IMG/VR virus record: IMGVR_UViG_3300048921_000071
Coordinates: 1-38,435 of that record
Length of the DNA stretch: 38,435 bases
Direction: 5' to 3' (one strand)
Source: a virus
Under the pieces are notes generated by a model, which was not told the DNA's origin, did not search any database, and was given only the letters and a program-made list of their open reading frames with translations. Of the stretch, positions 23,045-31,895 are shown one piece after another. A program made the translations under genes and the position numbers. The number at the start of each line of letters is the position of its first letter. Position 1 is the stretch's first letter.

Positions 23045-23470
23045 CTACGGGAATCGGGACGCGAGATCGGTGATGATCTCGTCCACCTTGTTTTCAAGAG
23101 CCGTCACGCGCGAATTCAAAGCTGATACCGCTGTTTGATCAGCGGTGAGGTCAGTCCTGATCTTGTTTATGTAGAAGGCTATGCTGGTGAAGCTGTCGTA
23201 AAGCGATTGGAGCGTGCCAGACGTTGAGTTATATCCGATATCGTTGTGAACAACGCCTGTCCCGTTGTTCCCGCCATCCGAGATCGCGGGCGTCGTGACG
23301 GAAACTGAAGTGCTGCCTGGAGTGATCTGGGCAATAGCAAATGACCCAGAGATCGAATCCGTAATCGAAGACAGCTTTTCGAGCGACTTCAGCGCAGGAT
23401 ACCAGGTCGGATTGACCGGGCCTCCTCCAAGCGAGATTGGTTCGTTCTGCCCTGGTATTGTGATCTTCAC
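23045..23470 (-). CDS. Putative small trimeric virion protein in the tail-needle position (141 aa)
   Basis: The N-terminal half is Ser/Gly/Thr-rich and beta-like, and the C-terminal 45 residues form a heptad coiled coil (LTADQTAVSALNSRVTALEN, then KVDEIITDLASRF). It lies right after the gp10-like gene with a 4-base overlap, where P22 encodes its needle gp26, which is also a trimeric coiled coil. I see no sequence match to gp26, so only position and coil support the idea; a fibre adaptor is equally possible. Confidence 0.5.
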   Translation of the reverse strand: MKITIPGQNEPISLGGGPVNPTWYPALKSLEKLSSITDSISGSFAIAQITPGSTSVSVTTPAISDGGNNGTGVVHNDIGYNSTSGTLQSLYDSFTSIAFYINKIRTDLTADQTAVSALNSRVTALENKVDEIITDLASRFP

Positions 23471-24882
23471 CGGAGCGCACTCACTTGCATGTCGGCGCCC
23501 ATGGTTGCAAACGGGACGTTGCTGGATTCATCGAAGCGCCAGCGAACGCCTTGAACCTCGCACTGCCCCCATATCGAGGCGCGAACGCGCTGGTTTGAAA
23601 GGGATTGACGCCCGACCTTGACAGATCGAGCATTGCTCCAGGTGTTTCCTCCATCCCGAGAGATGGAAATCTCGAGATCGGGATCGGTCTGCACGGGATC
23701 TGTCCCCGTCGCAACGCCAGCCCCCTTGGTGCAGTAGAGCTCGATCCCCTCAATCCGCATCGGCGACGGGAACGCACCCATCGGGCCAGTCTCCACCCTC
23801 ATTTTCAGCGGGTTGCCGATCTCATCCTGCGTGGCGTTGTCGATCTGGAGAATGTTCCCGGAGAGTTTGTCGCCGCACAGCCACTTTCCGAACGCCTGAA
23901 TGGGCAGGAAACCCCTCCAGTAAGTCTGGAGATAGCTTTGCCGTTCGTGCCACGTCTGCAAGGTGGTATCGTATTCCCAGCACCACGCCGCGCCCTGCAC
24001 CACCACGAAACCGTGTCCACCAGCGACATAGACCGAAACCACAATGGCCGTCTTGTCGGCTTCCAGTTCGATCAGCGTATCAATCTCTGGCGTCGAGATC
24101 GGCGTCGGCGCATATCCGTTCAGCGTCGAAACCCGGTAATCATCCCCGACCAGGAAGATACCCTTGCCCCAACCGTCTTCATCGCCGGCAATCGCGTAAG
24201 GCCCGACCACGCCGCGCGCGATCGTTGCGATATAGCTGAAGAGATAGCCGGTATCGTTTTCCCCGCCCCAGACTTCCATGGAAGCCGAGCCGACCTGCAG
24301 GATTTGGCCGTTACCGAGCGGCATCGAGCAATAGAGCGTGTCAGGCTTGCTCTCTGCCGCGGCCTGGCTCAGCGAATTGACACTGGTCGAGTTGACGTCG
24401 GAGTTCCTGATCGTGCCATCGCCATAGGTAAAGTTGAACACCCCCTTATGGTACTTTACGCTATTGGGCTGCAGCACATCTGCATCCGGGTACGACGTCA
24501 CGGCACCGGCAGAGATGATCTGCGCTCCGTCTCCGGGGGATACGATCACGACATGCGGCGTAGACGCGTTATCCCTCGCCATGAACACCGGCACCGTGCC
24601 GTTGACCGTGCCCGTGAGCTGGGTTGCGGCTCCTCCGGATGAGGTAATAGAGAACGCCTTGTTCCCAACCACGACATACAGCGTCGATCCGACCAGAAGC
24701 CGGCCGCGGAAGTTCGTGTTGACCGTCGTCCCGAACGCCTTGAGGCCGGGCACCCTCGGGTACGAGTACGGCTTGCCCGCTGTGGCCGGCAGCTTCTCAG
24801 GATAGCAATTGATCAGACGACCGCCGGCCGACTGAGGTTGCTTTCCTGGCGCCGATAGAAGCGGGAACGGGACGTCTACCAT
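23467..24882 (-). CDS. Packaged DNA stabilization protein, P22 gp10-like tail hub
   Basis: A 471-residue beta-propeller-like protein, almost the same length as P22 gp10 (472 aa). Recognisable family blocks include the N-terminal PFPLLSAPGKQPQSAGGRLINC-YPE area, a central GVVGPYAIAGDEDGWGKGIF and the late TWHERQSYLQTYWRG. In P22 this protein forms the hexameric tail hub that plugs the portal after DNA packaging. It follows the gp4-like gene directly, as in P22. Confidence 0.82.
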   Translation of the reverse strand: MVDVPFPLLSAPGKQPQSAGGRLINCYPEKLPATAGKPYSYPRVPGLKAFGTTVNTNFRGRLLVGSTLYVVVGNKAFSITSSGGAATQLTGTVNGTVPVFMARDNASTPHVVIVSPGDGAQIISAGAVTSYPDADVLQPNSVKYHKGVFNFTYGDGTIRNSDVNSTSVNSLSQAAAESKPDTLYCSMPLGNGQILQVGSASMEVWGGENDTGYLFSYIATIARGVVGPYAIAGDEDGWGKGIFLVGDDYRVSTLNGYAPTPISTPEIDTLIELEADKTAIVVSVYVAGGHGFVVVQGAAWCWEYDTTLQTWHERQSYLQTYWRGFLPIQAFGKWLCGDKLSGNILQIDNATQDEIGNPLKMRVETGPMGAFPSPMRIEGIELYCTKGAGVATGTDPVQTDPDLEISISRDGGNTWSNARSVKVGRQSLSNQRVRASIWGQCEVQGVRWRFDESSNVPFATMGADMQVSALR

Positions 24883-25221
24883 CTAGAAATACTTCGCCCT
24901 GAGCGTTTCGTTCGTCGCGGTCGGCGCGGACAGGTCGCGAAGCCTGTTTTCATGTGATTGAATGGCCCTTAGATCGAGAGCGGAATTCGAGAACTTCGAG
25001 GATGCATGCACTGCAATCAATCGCGCCAGCGTCTCGAAATACTTCAGCGGGATCTCGTCCCGGTTACTAACGACAACGATGCCGCTGATTTCCTCCAGAA
25101 CCTGATCAATGCAGCCGTCAATCGTATCGTGCTCGACGTCGCCCAAGGCTTCGCCAGGCACAAACTTGCCGAGGATCGCAGCGACCTCTTCGATCATCTG
25201 CTCTGCGGTTCTGGTCGCCAT
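24883..25221 (-). CDS. Head-to-tail adaptor, P22 gp4-like position (112 aa)
   Basis: A small helical protein (AEQMIEEVAAILGKFVPGEA, then IDQVLEEISG and ETLARLIAVHASSKF) between the head genes and the gp10-like hub gene. This is the place and fold type of the tail accessory adaptor that binds below the portal. It is shorter than P22 gp4 (166 aa) and lacks obvious muramidase residues. It starts after the hairpin at 25238-25262. Confidence 0.65.
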   Translation of the reverse strand: MATRTAEQMIEEVAAILGKFVPGEALGDVEHDTIDGCIDQVLEEISGIVVVSNRDEIPLKYFETLARLIAVHASSKFSNSALDLRAIQSHENRLRDLSAPTATNETLRAKYF

Positions 25222-25237
25222 TTGATGCCCTCAAAGA

Positions 25238-25262
25238 GGAACGGGCACCCCGAAGGATGCCC
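25238..25262 (-). terminator. Terminator-like hairpin between head and adaptor genes
   Basis: On the minus strand GGGCATCC and GGGTGCCC pair over eight positions (one G-T) around a TTCG tetraloop (arms 25255-25262 and 25243-25250), followed by a weak pyrimidine run TTCCTCTTT. This suits a partial intrinsic terminator or a messenger-stabilising end below the abundant capsid transcripts. Confidence 0.55.
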
Positions 25263-25270
25263 GCCAATCG

Positions 25271-25747
25271 TTACTGCACGCTGTAATAAACACGCAGGGA
25301 GAGCGTGCCGGCTGCGAACGTCGCCGCAGTCGCAACGCAGGTGAGCTGGATGATCGTCTCGGCGCCGAACGCCAGCGGCGGGTCGGTGATGAGGGTGCCA
25401 CCAAGCGGGTACTGATAGCCCGCTTCCGGCTTGATGCCGGCAACAGTGTCGGTAAGCATGACGCCGAGATTGCCGAGGCCATCCGGGTCTGCGGCATCCA
25501 CGCCGTTTGCGGCCCAACCAACGTCCATGTCCAAGGTTTCGGTCGCATTGGTGTCGAGGTCGTCCGAGTACACCATGCCGCCATGGACGATTGCCCCCTT
25601 TGGGAGCCGCACCATCTGGTAGATATCGGCCGCAACCGGGTTGGCCGCGACCTCGATCGTTCCATACGCAACACACATCACACCAGCCGTCGAGGGCTTG
25701 GTGACCGGATAGGTTGAAGCCGCCTGAGCGGACGTGAAAGTGGCCAT
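25271..25747 (-). CDS. Head decoration/structural protein (158 aa)
   Basis: A beta-rich, hydrophobic protein starting ATFTSAQAASTYPVTKPSTA, with Val/Ala/Gly-rich strands and an MDVGWAANGVDAADPD-GLG segment. Proteins like this follow the N4-gp56-type capsid gene in many podoviruses and are thought to be head accessory or decoration proteins. A GGAGG ribosome binding site precedes the ATG, and terminator-like hairpins flank the gene on both sides, suggesting high, separately tuned expression. Confidence 0.65.
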   Translation of the reverse strand: MATFTSAQAASTYPVTKPSTAGVMCVAYGTIEVAANPVAADIYQMVRLPKGAIVHGGMVYSDDLDTNATETLDMDVGWAANGVDAADPDGLGNLGVMLTDTVAGIKPEAGYQYPLGGTLITDPPLAFGAETIIQLTCVATAATFAAGTLSLRVYYSVQ

Positions 25748-25762
25748 GATGACCTCCTGAAA

Positions 25763-25797
25763 GATGAAAAGAGAGAGGGGGGCGCGAAGCCTCCCTC
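25763..25797 (-). terminator. Terminator-like hairpin after the major capsid gene
   Basis: On the minus strand GAGGG-A-GGC pairs with GCC-C-CCCTC (25789-25797 with 25775-25783) across a five-base TTCGC loop with one internal mismatch, followed by TCTCTTTTC. It sits directly behind the major capsid gene. It probably trims or attenuates the capsid transcript. Confidence 0.55.
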
Positions 25798-25804
25798 AGG
25801 TTGA

Positions 25805-26884
25805 TCAGGCGTCGGCGACCGCGGCGAACCAGCCGGTCACGACCCCGTTGTCCTTCGGCGTGTCGGTATCGCCGGCTCCGGTGCCGAACTCCAGCTTCTT
25901 GATGCCGTAGATCGATTCCGTGGCCACGCCGAACTTGTCGCCGTAGTCGAACGTCTTGGTCTGCGAGGTCCAGCGCTTGGCGTAGGCCGCGCCAACCGCC
26001 TGCGCACCGCACAGGATGGCCGGCCCAACCTGGATAGTGCTCGCCGTCAGGAACTGATCGAGGTCCGGGGTTTCCTTCACGATCATGCCGTCCCAAACGA
26101 TGTCGCCGCCCTCGAACAGCTTGCTGTTCTGGACTTCGAGATTCACCTCGCGCTGGGCCTGCGTGATCGTCGCATCGCCCTTCAGGTCGCGGAAGGACAG
26201 CGAGTTGACGTGCACGGTATACCAACGCTTGGCGCCACCGCCCTCGACACGAACCGGACGAACGCGCGGGTTCGCCGCAAGGGCGATGCGCTTCATCTGG
26301 CTGAGAGCCGCAGCGGAGAGCTTGTCGGTGGTGTTGTCGATGTTCTGGAGCGAGGTCGAGAACGTACCGGTGTTGTTGCTCTTGACCGCGCCGAACAGCA
26401 CACGATCGGTGTTGTCCACCAGCCAGGTGTTCTTCTGGCCGGCGGTTGCCGACAGATAGTTGACGCCGTGGATGCCCATCAGGCCGTTCGAAATCAGGCC
26501 CTCGGTGTCTTTCAGCGCCCATTCCTTCAGGATTGAGCGGGCCGCGTTGCGCAGGTCGATCGGGGACTTGACCTCTTCCATTTCCGGAATGCGCACGGCA
26601 TTACGGCGCTTGTCCACATACATGCGGAACGAGCGGGTGGTCATGTCCTCTTCTGCGCCTTCGAGGACGTTCGAGCCGGTCACAGCCTGGTTGGTCAGCT
26701 TGTTGACCAAGGCGAAGGTGATGGAGTCGCCGGGCTTCTTGGAGACGTCCTCACGGAGCTGGATGATCGAATTCTCATTCGTCCCCATCTCGCCCGAGTA
26801 ACGGTTCTCGGTGAGGTATTCCATGAAGAACTTGCTGTCCCACTGCTGGACGCGCAAGCCAGTTGCAAGTGCGGTGTCAGCCAT
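25805..26884 (-). CDS. Major capsid protein, N4-gp56 family
   Basis: A 359-residue HK97-fold-type coat protein. The N-terminal WDSKFFMEYLTENRYSGEMG and IIQLREDVSKKPGDSITFAL blocks, the FRMYVDKRRNAVRIP segment and the YTVHVNSLSFRDLKGD block are characteristic of the N4-gp56 family. It is preceded by an AAAGGAT ribosome binding site and lies between the scaffold gene and a head accessory gene, as expected. It forms the icosahedral shell. Confidence 0.92.
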   Translation of the reverse strand: MADTALATGLRVQQWDSKFFMEYLTENRYSGEMGTNENSIIQLREDVSKKPGDSITFALVNKLTNQAVTGSNVLEGAEEDMTTRSFRMYVDKRRNAVRIPEMEEVKSPIDLRNAARSILKEWALKDTEGLISNGLMGIHGVNYLSATAGQKNTWLVDNTDRVLFGAVKSNNTGTFSTSLQNIDNTTDKLSAAALSQMKRIALAANPRVRPVRVEGGGAKRWYTVHVNSLSFRDLKGDATITQAQREVNLEVQNSKLFEGGDIVWDGMIVKETPDLDQFLTASTIQVGPAILCGAQAVGAAYAKRWTSQTKTFDYGDKFGVATESIYGIKKLEFGTGAGDTDTPKDNGVVTGWFAAVADA

Positions 26885-26923
26885 GACACGCTATCCTTTC
26901 ATAACAGACACCGCCGTGCCGGC

Positions 26924-27739
26924 TCAGCCGGTTTTACGGTCAAAGATGTCTTCGAGTGAGGGAGGGCCGGACCAGGCCGGGCCGCTGCGAGTGCCGACGT
27001 TTCGAGCGCCGGCAAGGTTGGAGGGCATGACCGGCTTGGGCTGCTGCTGTTGGGCAGCGCCGCCTTCCGCAGTCAGGCCGTGCTTGGCGAGGATCTCGGC
27101 TTCCAGCTTGGCCCGATAGGCCGCCGGATCGTCACCGATCTCCTTCTGTGCGAGTTGCCGCTTGTGCCATTGAACAGCCGCCGCATAGCGGTTCGGGCTG
27201 CTGACGACTTTCTGGTAGTCTGACTGATCGAGGGTCTTGCTCTGCAAGGCGCTGATAAACGCCTGCTCCGCTTCGTTGACGGACTCCTCGGTGAACCGAG
27301 TGATCGCGTTGTCCTTGGCGAATGCCAAAAGGGTCTGATTGATCTGCTCGAACTGCGGAGATACGGTCTGCTGCACTTCGTGCCGCGTTGCCTCACCAGG
27401 GTTCTCGAAGAAATCAGGCGCCTGTGGCGTTTCAGCTTTCGGAATCGGAACACGTTGCAGAAGCTCGGCGACCTGACGCTGTAGCGCCTCGTTGGACCTC
27501 CGAAACTCCGTAACCTCTTCCGTGTAGCGCTTGACCTTCTGCTTTTCCGCGTGAAGAGCTTCATGCGGGACCATTTTGCTCTGGCCCTGCGTTTCGCCTT
27601 CCTGCGTCGTCGCTTCAGTCTGTTCCTGCTGGCCTTCGCCTTCAGAAACCGGCGCCTCCTGCTGCTGCACCTCTTTCGTTTCCGTCTCGGACACGGCATC
27701 GCCGCCCCCGGACAGAATGCTGTCCAGACCGTCGCTCAT
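26924..27739 (-). CDS. Capsid scaffolding protein (271 aa)
   Basis: A highly charged, Glu/Gln-rich, low-complexity N-terminus (residues 15-55), then an amphipathic coiled coil (LHAEKQKVKRYTEEVTEFRR, ALQRQVAELLQRV) and a C-terminal region with a final basic SLEDIFDRKTG. This composition plus its position between portal and capsid genes is typical of phage scaffolds, which direct procapsid assembly through a basic C-terminal coat-binding end. Confidence 0.82.
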   Translation of the reverse strand: MSDGLDSILSGGGDAVSETETKEVQQQEAPVSEGEGQQEQTEATTQEGETQGQSKMVPHEALHAEKQKVKRYTEEVTEFRRSNEALQRQVAELLQRVPIPKAETPQAPDFFENPGEATRHEVQQTVSPQFEQINQTLLAFAKDNAITRFTEESVNEAEQAFISALQSKTLDQSDYQKVVSSPNRYAAAVQWHKRQLAQKEIGDDPAAYRAKLEAEILAKHGLTAEGGAAQQQQPKPVMPSNLAGARNVGTRSGPAWSGPPSLEDIFDRKTG

Positions 27740-27846
27740 GGCTATCCTATTTGCTGATTAGGTCAGTACGCCCGGAGATCGGCGGCACCCGATGTTTAGT
27801 GAGGCATCGTCTCAAACGCCCGATAACCCGCGGCGGCCGGGATTGG

Positions 27847-29904
27847 TTAAGCAGTCCTCTCAGACTGGCTTGCTTGCCTCGCCTGCTGATCACGGTCAGC
27901 ATTGCGATGATGATGCTCGGCTGCCAGTTCAACCGGCGCCAGCATGGCTTGCGTGGAAATGTGAGCGGCCTGAGCGCGCTTGTGGGTCGCGCTGGCGTTC
28001 TTGTCGTTGATCTCTGCTGCTGCCTGGGCCACCTGAAGCTCCGGCGGCAACTCGAACTTGCCTGGCTCCTGTCCCGGCTGCTGGCCGGCGTCGGCGAGCG
28101 TCTTGATGCGCTGGGCATCCTTGAGGCCGGCAGATGCCGCGGTCTCCGCAACCTTCGCCTGAGCGCCCTGCAACTGGATCTGCTCAGCCTGCTGAGCTGC
28201 AGGATTGGGCTGGCCCATCTGGTCGAGCAGGCTGTCCTTGCCCTTCAGGTTCGGCATGGCCGCGACGATGGCCTTGAACGGCAGTTCGTCCTTGGCGTCG
28301 TACTTCTTCAGCTCGACCAGGGACTGGAACTGTTCGAGTTGCGGCGTCAGGCTATCCGGCGCCTCGTCAATGATGATGTCGCAATCGAGCTCGGCGACGT
28401 TGGCGACCATTCCGGCGATCTTCTTGGCCGCCTCCGGGTTCTGCGCCATCAGCATTTGCATCTGCTGCGGGTCGGCGTTCATCACAACCCATTTGACGTT
28501 CTGCTGGTCGTCGGTGACGCGGATCCACTTCTCAGCCGTCCAGAACTGCCGAATGCGGTTCCAGATCGCGCGGAATACCCGCTTGTCGAGATGACGGAGG
28601 TTATCCATGAGGTCGCCGACCTGGATCATGCCGCCCTGCTGGCTGGCAATGATTGCCTTGCCAGAGGCTGCATTGGACCCGCCGGTTTTATCACCCATCT
28701 CGGTTGCGTTCGGCCCTTTGAGGTCGATCGCAGCCTTAGCCTCTTCCAGCAATTGGAAATGCGCCGTCGCAAGATCCGTGCGGGTGTTGAACTGGACCCG
28801 CTTGTCCTTCAGAGCGCCGGGGTTAACCTTCATCTTGCCATCGGGCCGCACCGACTGACGGTGAAAATCGTTGATATCCTCGACCGCGCCGTCCTCGTAA
28901 ACGATCTGCGACACGTTCAGCAGATGTAGCGATTTGGACCGGCGCTTGTTGATCTCGTCCTGAAGCGTGATCATCTCACGCACCAGGCCATAGCGGTTGT
29001 TGTCCCGATCGACATAGGCCGACTGTAAGATCATCTCGCCGTCACTCTCGCCCTTGTCGGTCTTGTAGGGTGACGGGCCGGCCTTCAGGATGCCTCCTTT
29101 GGTGTATTCGGCGAAATACCAGTCCTTGCCGCGCTTGAGCCACATCACGACGATGCGGATGCGCTTCCGCTTGCGATCAGCCCAGACCGAGAACTTCGGC
29201 TTGTCGTCGTAGGTCTGGCTCATGGTCGCAGACAGGATCGTGTTCTCGACAATGCTGGCGGCTTCCGGGTTGTCCTTGTACTGTTCGAGCGCGTCGGTCT
29301 CATCCATCCACAGCACGCCGCCGAGATAGCCGGCATCGCTAAAATCGACCTCTGCCGAGTGCGGATCGTAGAACAGCCTGTCCCAAGACCAACGGCGAAC
29401 CTTGACCTCGATGCCTGGCTGGCCGTTGTAATCCATACACTCTTCAGCCGAGACGGAGACGCCGCCAAAGCCCTCCACCAGGATGTTGCGCCACACCGCG
29501 GAGCGCTTGGCCGAATAGTCCTCCTCATCCGTGACGAACTTGATGCCCTGGCTGGCACCGTCAGCATCGTTCTCGTGCTTTGGTGTTCGGGGAAGCGCCT
29601 TGGGCTGGATGCGCTGGGTCTTCTCCAGACCAACGAGGTAATCGACCTTGGTCTTGATCCGATTGTCGATCGTCGGCGGCTGGCCGCGGTCAGCAAACTC
29701 CTTCAGTTCCGCCGCAGTGTACTGGATATTGTCAACGTAATCCCGGTCGCGCTCCGATAGTTCGCGCGAGTTCACGGACGCGGATTCGGCCTCTTCAAAC
29801 ATGCGAACGAGGTCTTCGACCGCCAGCTTACCTTGCCGATCGGTCTCAGCCTCTTCTATGCTGTTTTCCAACTGCCAGAACCTTCGCTGTCGTTTGAGGC
29901 CCAC
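27847..29904 (-). CDS. Portal protein, P22-like
   Basis: A 685-residue protein (P22 gp1 is 725). Family blocks seen are RDRDYVDNIQYTAAELKEFADRG-QPP near residue 55, IDNRIKTKVDYLVGLEKTQR, the EDYSAKRSAVWRNILVEGFG region, and a helical Gln/Ala-rich C-terminus (about 560-680), the barrel region in P22-type portals. It forms the dodecameric ring for DNA packaging and tail attachment. The start at 29904 overlaps the terminase gene by 49 bases and has an AAGGGA ribosome binding site; ATG 29802 is an alternative. Confidence 0.9.
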   Translation of the reverse strand: MGLKRQRRFWQLENSIEEAETDRQGKLAVEDLVRMFEEAESASVNSRELSERDRDYVDNIQYTAAELKEFADRGQPPTIDNRIKTKVDYLVGLEKTQRIQPKALPRTPKHENDADGASQGIKFVTDEEDYSAKRSAVWRNILVEGFGGVSVSAEECMDYNGQPGIEVKVRRWSWDRLFYDPHSAEVDFSDAGYLGGVLWMDETDALEQYKDNPEAASIVENTILSATMSQTYDDKPKFSVWADRKRKRIRIVVMWLKRGKDWYFAEYTKGGILKAGPSPYKTDKGESDGEMILQSAYVDRDNNRYGLVREMITLQDEINKRRSKSLHLLNVSQIVYEDGAVEDINDFHRQSVRPDGKMKVNPGALKDKRVQFNTRTDLATAHFQLLEEAKAAIDLKGPNATEMGDKTGGSNAASGKAIIASQQGGMIQVGDLMDNLRHLDKRVFRAIWNRIRQFWTAEKWIRVTDDQQNVKWVVMNADPQQMQMLMAQNPEAAKKIAGMVANVAELDCDIIIDEAPDSLTPQLEQFQSLVELKKYDAKDELPFKAIVAAMPNLKGKDSLLDQMGQPNPAAQQAEQIQLQGAQAKVAETAASAGLKDAQRIKTLADAGQQPGQEPGKFELPPELQVAQAAAEINDKNASATHKRAQAAHISTQAMLAPVELAAEHHHRNADRDQQARQASQSERTA

Positions 29905-31343
29905 GCATCCCTTGCGGGCTTTGTTTGTGGCTTTGGCTTCGTGCCGGCTAGCATCTTGTCGAGGAGCTGGCCGACAAGACCGAGCGCGTCTACCTGATCG
30001 TCGTGCTTTCCTGCTGGGAAGCTAAGTAGCTCGCTGCGTAGGTCCGCATACCAGTCGGCCCCAATAGGTACATAGAGCCCTTCGAGAGCCATTCGGCCTC
30101 GGATCGACTGAGCACGAACCGCTTTGTCGCCTCGTGTTGGGAACTGCTCTCGGACGACATAAGCTTTCCTGGCTCGCTGCTGCTTCTCAAGGAACGGCCC
30201 TACGCCCGATTTGATCTGGCCATGCTCTTCAGCCCAAGCCATCGGCTTATGCTCAAGAACGAGATCGCAAAACGCCTCAACCCAGACATCGGACGAGGCT
30301 TGCTTGCGCCAGAGGTCGAGCAGATACATCCGTCCTTCAGGATCAATCCCGACGACGGCGTGGACGGTATAATCGCCTCCGTCGGCAGTGACCGCGTAAT
30401 CAGATCCGCCATAGACCCGCATCGTTTTCGGGTCTGGTGCTTTTTCATAGGGCCTCAGCCAGTCGGCCTTGAAGAAGTTACCAAGATCAGGCGAAGGCTC
30501 TTGCTGATAAAGCGCCGACCAATCGCGAGGGCCTACCGCAAGCTTGATCCGATTCAGCGCCGCAAGATCGTATTGCTCTGGCCAAAGCGCCTTGCCATCC
30601 CTGCCGATCGCCGGCAGGTTTAGAACCTCAAAGCCTTCGTGCTTGTGCTCTTCCAGCAGCCAGCCGCTGAGGTCGTCTTCATGCCAGCGTGTCTGGATGA
30701 TCACCACCCGACCACCAGGCATCAACCTGGTGTAGGCCGTCGAAGTATACCAATCCTTGGTCTTCTTGCGGACGATCTCGGAATCAGCATCCTCGCGGTT
30801 TTTGACCGGATCATCGATCAGCAACAAATGCGCGCCGCGGCCAGTAAGCGGACCACCAACACCCACGGCGTAGAAGGCGCCGCGCTGCTTCAGCGTGTGC
30901 TCGAACCCACCCTCAAGAACCACATCGTTCTCTTTGATGTGGAAGCGCTTGACGCTCCGGCTGTCGTCAGCCAGCCCAACGCCGTTGAATATCTCAGCGA
31001 ACGCGTGGTCCTCAATCTGGTTCTTGACCTTGCGGCCGAAGTCGTCAGCCAGATCCTGCGCGTATGTCGCAGTCACGACCGAATGATCCGGGTTCCGCCC
31101 CAGATACCACGCTGGGAAGAACTCGCTCGCCAGCATGGACTTGCCATGCCGGGGCGGCATCGTGATCATCAGGCGAGTGATGTCGCCCCGCTCTACTGAC
31201 TCCAGCTTCCTTGCAATCAATCTGTGGTGCGGCGCGTCACGATATCCAGGCCACTGATAGGCCGCATACGCGATCAGGCGCGAGAACGCATAGTCTTCAG
31301 CCGCTAGTGTCGGCTCGGAGCGCTGCGTTGACTGCTGCGTCAC
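29856..31343 (-). CDS. terL: Terminase large subunit
   Basis: A 495-residue packaging motor. The ATPase part shows Walker A at 63-69 (PPRHGKS), Walker B at 173-178 (LLLIDD) and the following PVKNREDADSE block. The nuclease part shows D315 in GGSDYA, E372/E373 and D448/D449/D452 in HDDQVDALG, the RNase H-like acidic cluster. It begins with GTG (31343) and overlaps the small-subunit gene by 47 bases. It cuts concatemers and pumps DNA into the procapsid. A headful (pac) mode is likely from the P22-like setting but not shown. Confidence 0.95.
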   Translation of the reverse strand: MTQQSTQRSEPTLAAEDYAFSRLIAYAAYQWPGYRDAPHHRLIARKLESVERGDITRLMITMPPRHGKSMLASEFFPAWYLGRNPDHSVVTATYAQDLADDFGRKVKNQIEDHAFAEIFNGVGLADDSRSVKRFHIKENDVVLEGGFEHTLKQRGAFYAVGVGGPLTGRGAHLLLIDDPVKNREDADSEIVRKKTKDWYTSTAYTRLMPGGRVVIIQTRWHEDDLSGWLLEEHKHEGFEVLNLPAIGRDGKALWPEQYDLAALNRIKLAVGPRDWSALYQQEPSPDLGNFFKADWLRPYEKAPDPKTMRVYGGSDYAVTADGGDYTVHAVVGIDPEGRMYLLDLWRKQASSDVWVEAFCDLVLEHKPMAWAEEHGQIKSGVGPFLEKQQRARKAYVVREQFPTRGDKAVRAQSIRGRMALEGLYVPIGADWYADLRSELLSFPAGKHDDQVDALGLVGQLLDKMLAGTKPKPQTKPARDAWASNDSEGSGSWKTA

Positions 31344-31737
31344 GTTGCTCTTTCGTCGCCTTGATTATGATCGGGCCGCCATTGGCGCCCGTGTGCTCAA
31401 TCGCAGCCAGCCTTGCATGCATGAACGGCGCAGCGTCGCGAGCACATTCCTGTGCCATCTGGCGGAAGCCTGCGGTCTTCTTCACCTGGGCCAACAGAGC
31501 CTTGAACTGCTCTTCCGGGGTTTCCGCTGTCACTTTCCCCGTGAACTCTCCTGCCGTCAGCCCCTCAAGAACAGCTTCGGCATCTAGTGCCACCTGCTGG
31601 AAGTGCCTCATGTTGTCCAGCATGACCTCAAGCGGAGACTTGCCCTCAGCAAGTGCTCTCTCGGCAGTCTCACGGGTGCGCTTCGTTAGCGCCCCTGTGG
31701 GCCTTCCAGCGCCTACTCTCTTTCCGCCGCGAGCCAT
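31297..31737 (-). CDS. terS: Terminase small subunit
   Basis: A 146-residue protein with the typical basic start ARGGKRVGAGRPTG, then helices (TRETAERALAEGKSPLEVML) and a C-terminal part with ARDAAPFMHARLAAIEH. This fits the small terminase family that recognises the packaging site. The ATG has no evident ribosome binding site, which is unusual among these genes. A large inverted repeat lies 46-113 bases upstream. Confidence 0.82.
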   Translation of the reverse strand: MARGGKRVGAGRPTGALTKRTRETAERALAEGKSPLEVMLDNMRHFQQVALDAEAVLEGLTAGEFTGKVTAETPEEQFKALLAQVKKTAGFRQMAQECARDAAPFMHARLAAIEHTGANGGPIIIKATKEQRDAAVNAALRADTSG

Positions 31738-31782
31738 GTTGAATTCATTTGATTGTTTTCAAACCATGAGGGTTGAAGGCTC

Positions 31783-31850
31783 CGAAGCGACGCGCCGGGG
31801 ATATGCTGCAAACCGCGGGGACAGATGCGGGTGAGTGGCGCGTCGCTTCG
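31783..31850. repeat. 14-bp perfect inverted repeat upstream of terS
   Basis: CGAAGCGACGCGCC at 31783-31796 is matched by its exact reverse complement at 31837-31850, leaving a 40-base loop. It lies in the 323-base gene-free stretch 31738-32060, between a strong terminator and the small terminase gene. It could be a binding site, a long RNA stem in the late-operon leader, or part of a packaging signal. The rest of the stretch shows only the terminator. Confidence 0.7.
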
Positions 31851-31857
31851 AACTGAA

Positions 31858-31895
31858 AGAAAAAAGCCCGGCTCAATGGGGGTCCAGAGCCGGGC
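31858..31895 (-). terminator. Strong rho-independent terminator before the late operon
   Basis: On the minus strand GCCCGGCTC pairs perfectly with GAGCCGGGC (31887-31895 with 31866-31874), with a 12-base loop, and is followed by six Ts and TCTTTC. It lies downstream of the NusG-like gene and upstream of terS, so it separates the regulatory/replication transcripts from the structural operon. Confidence 0.85.

Noticed and set aside
23605-24642. Plus-strand open frame of 345 codons
   Set aside because: Antisense to the gp10-like gene; its His/Arg-rich product has no family character.
25194-26522. Minus-strand open frame of 442 codons
   Set aside because: It lies in another frame across the major capsid and head genes, and its Arg/Gly/His-rich product is a typical shadow.
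27751-28929. Long plus-strand open frame of 392 codons
   Set aside because: It is antisense to the well-supported portal gene, gives Leu/Arg-rich composition with no motif, and arises from codon bias of the real gene.
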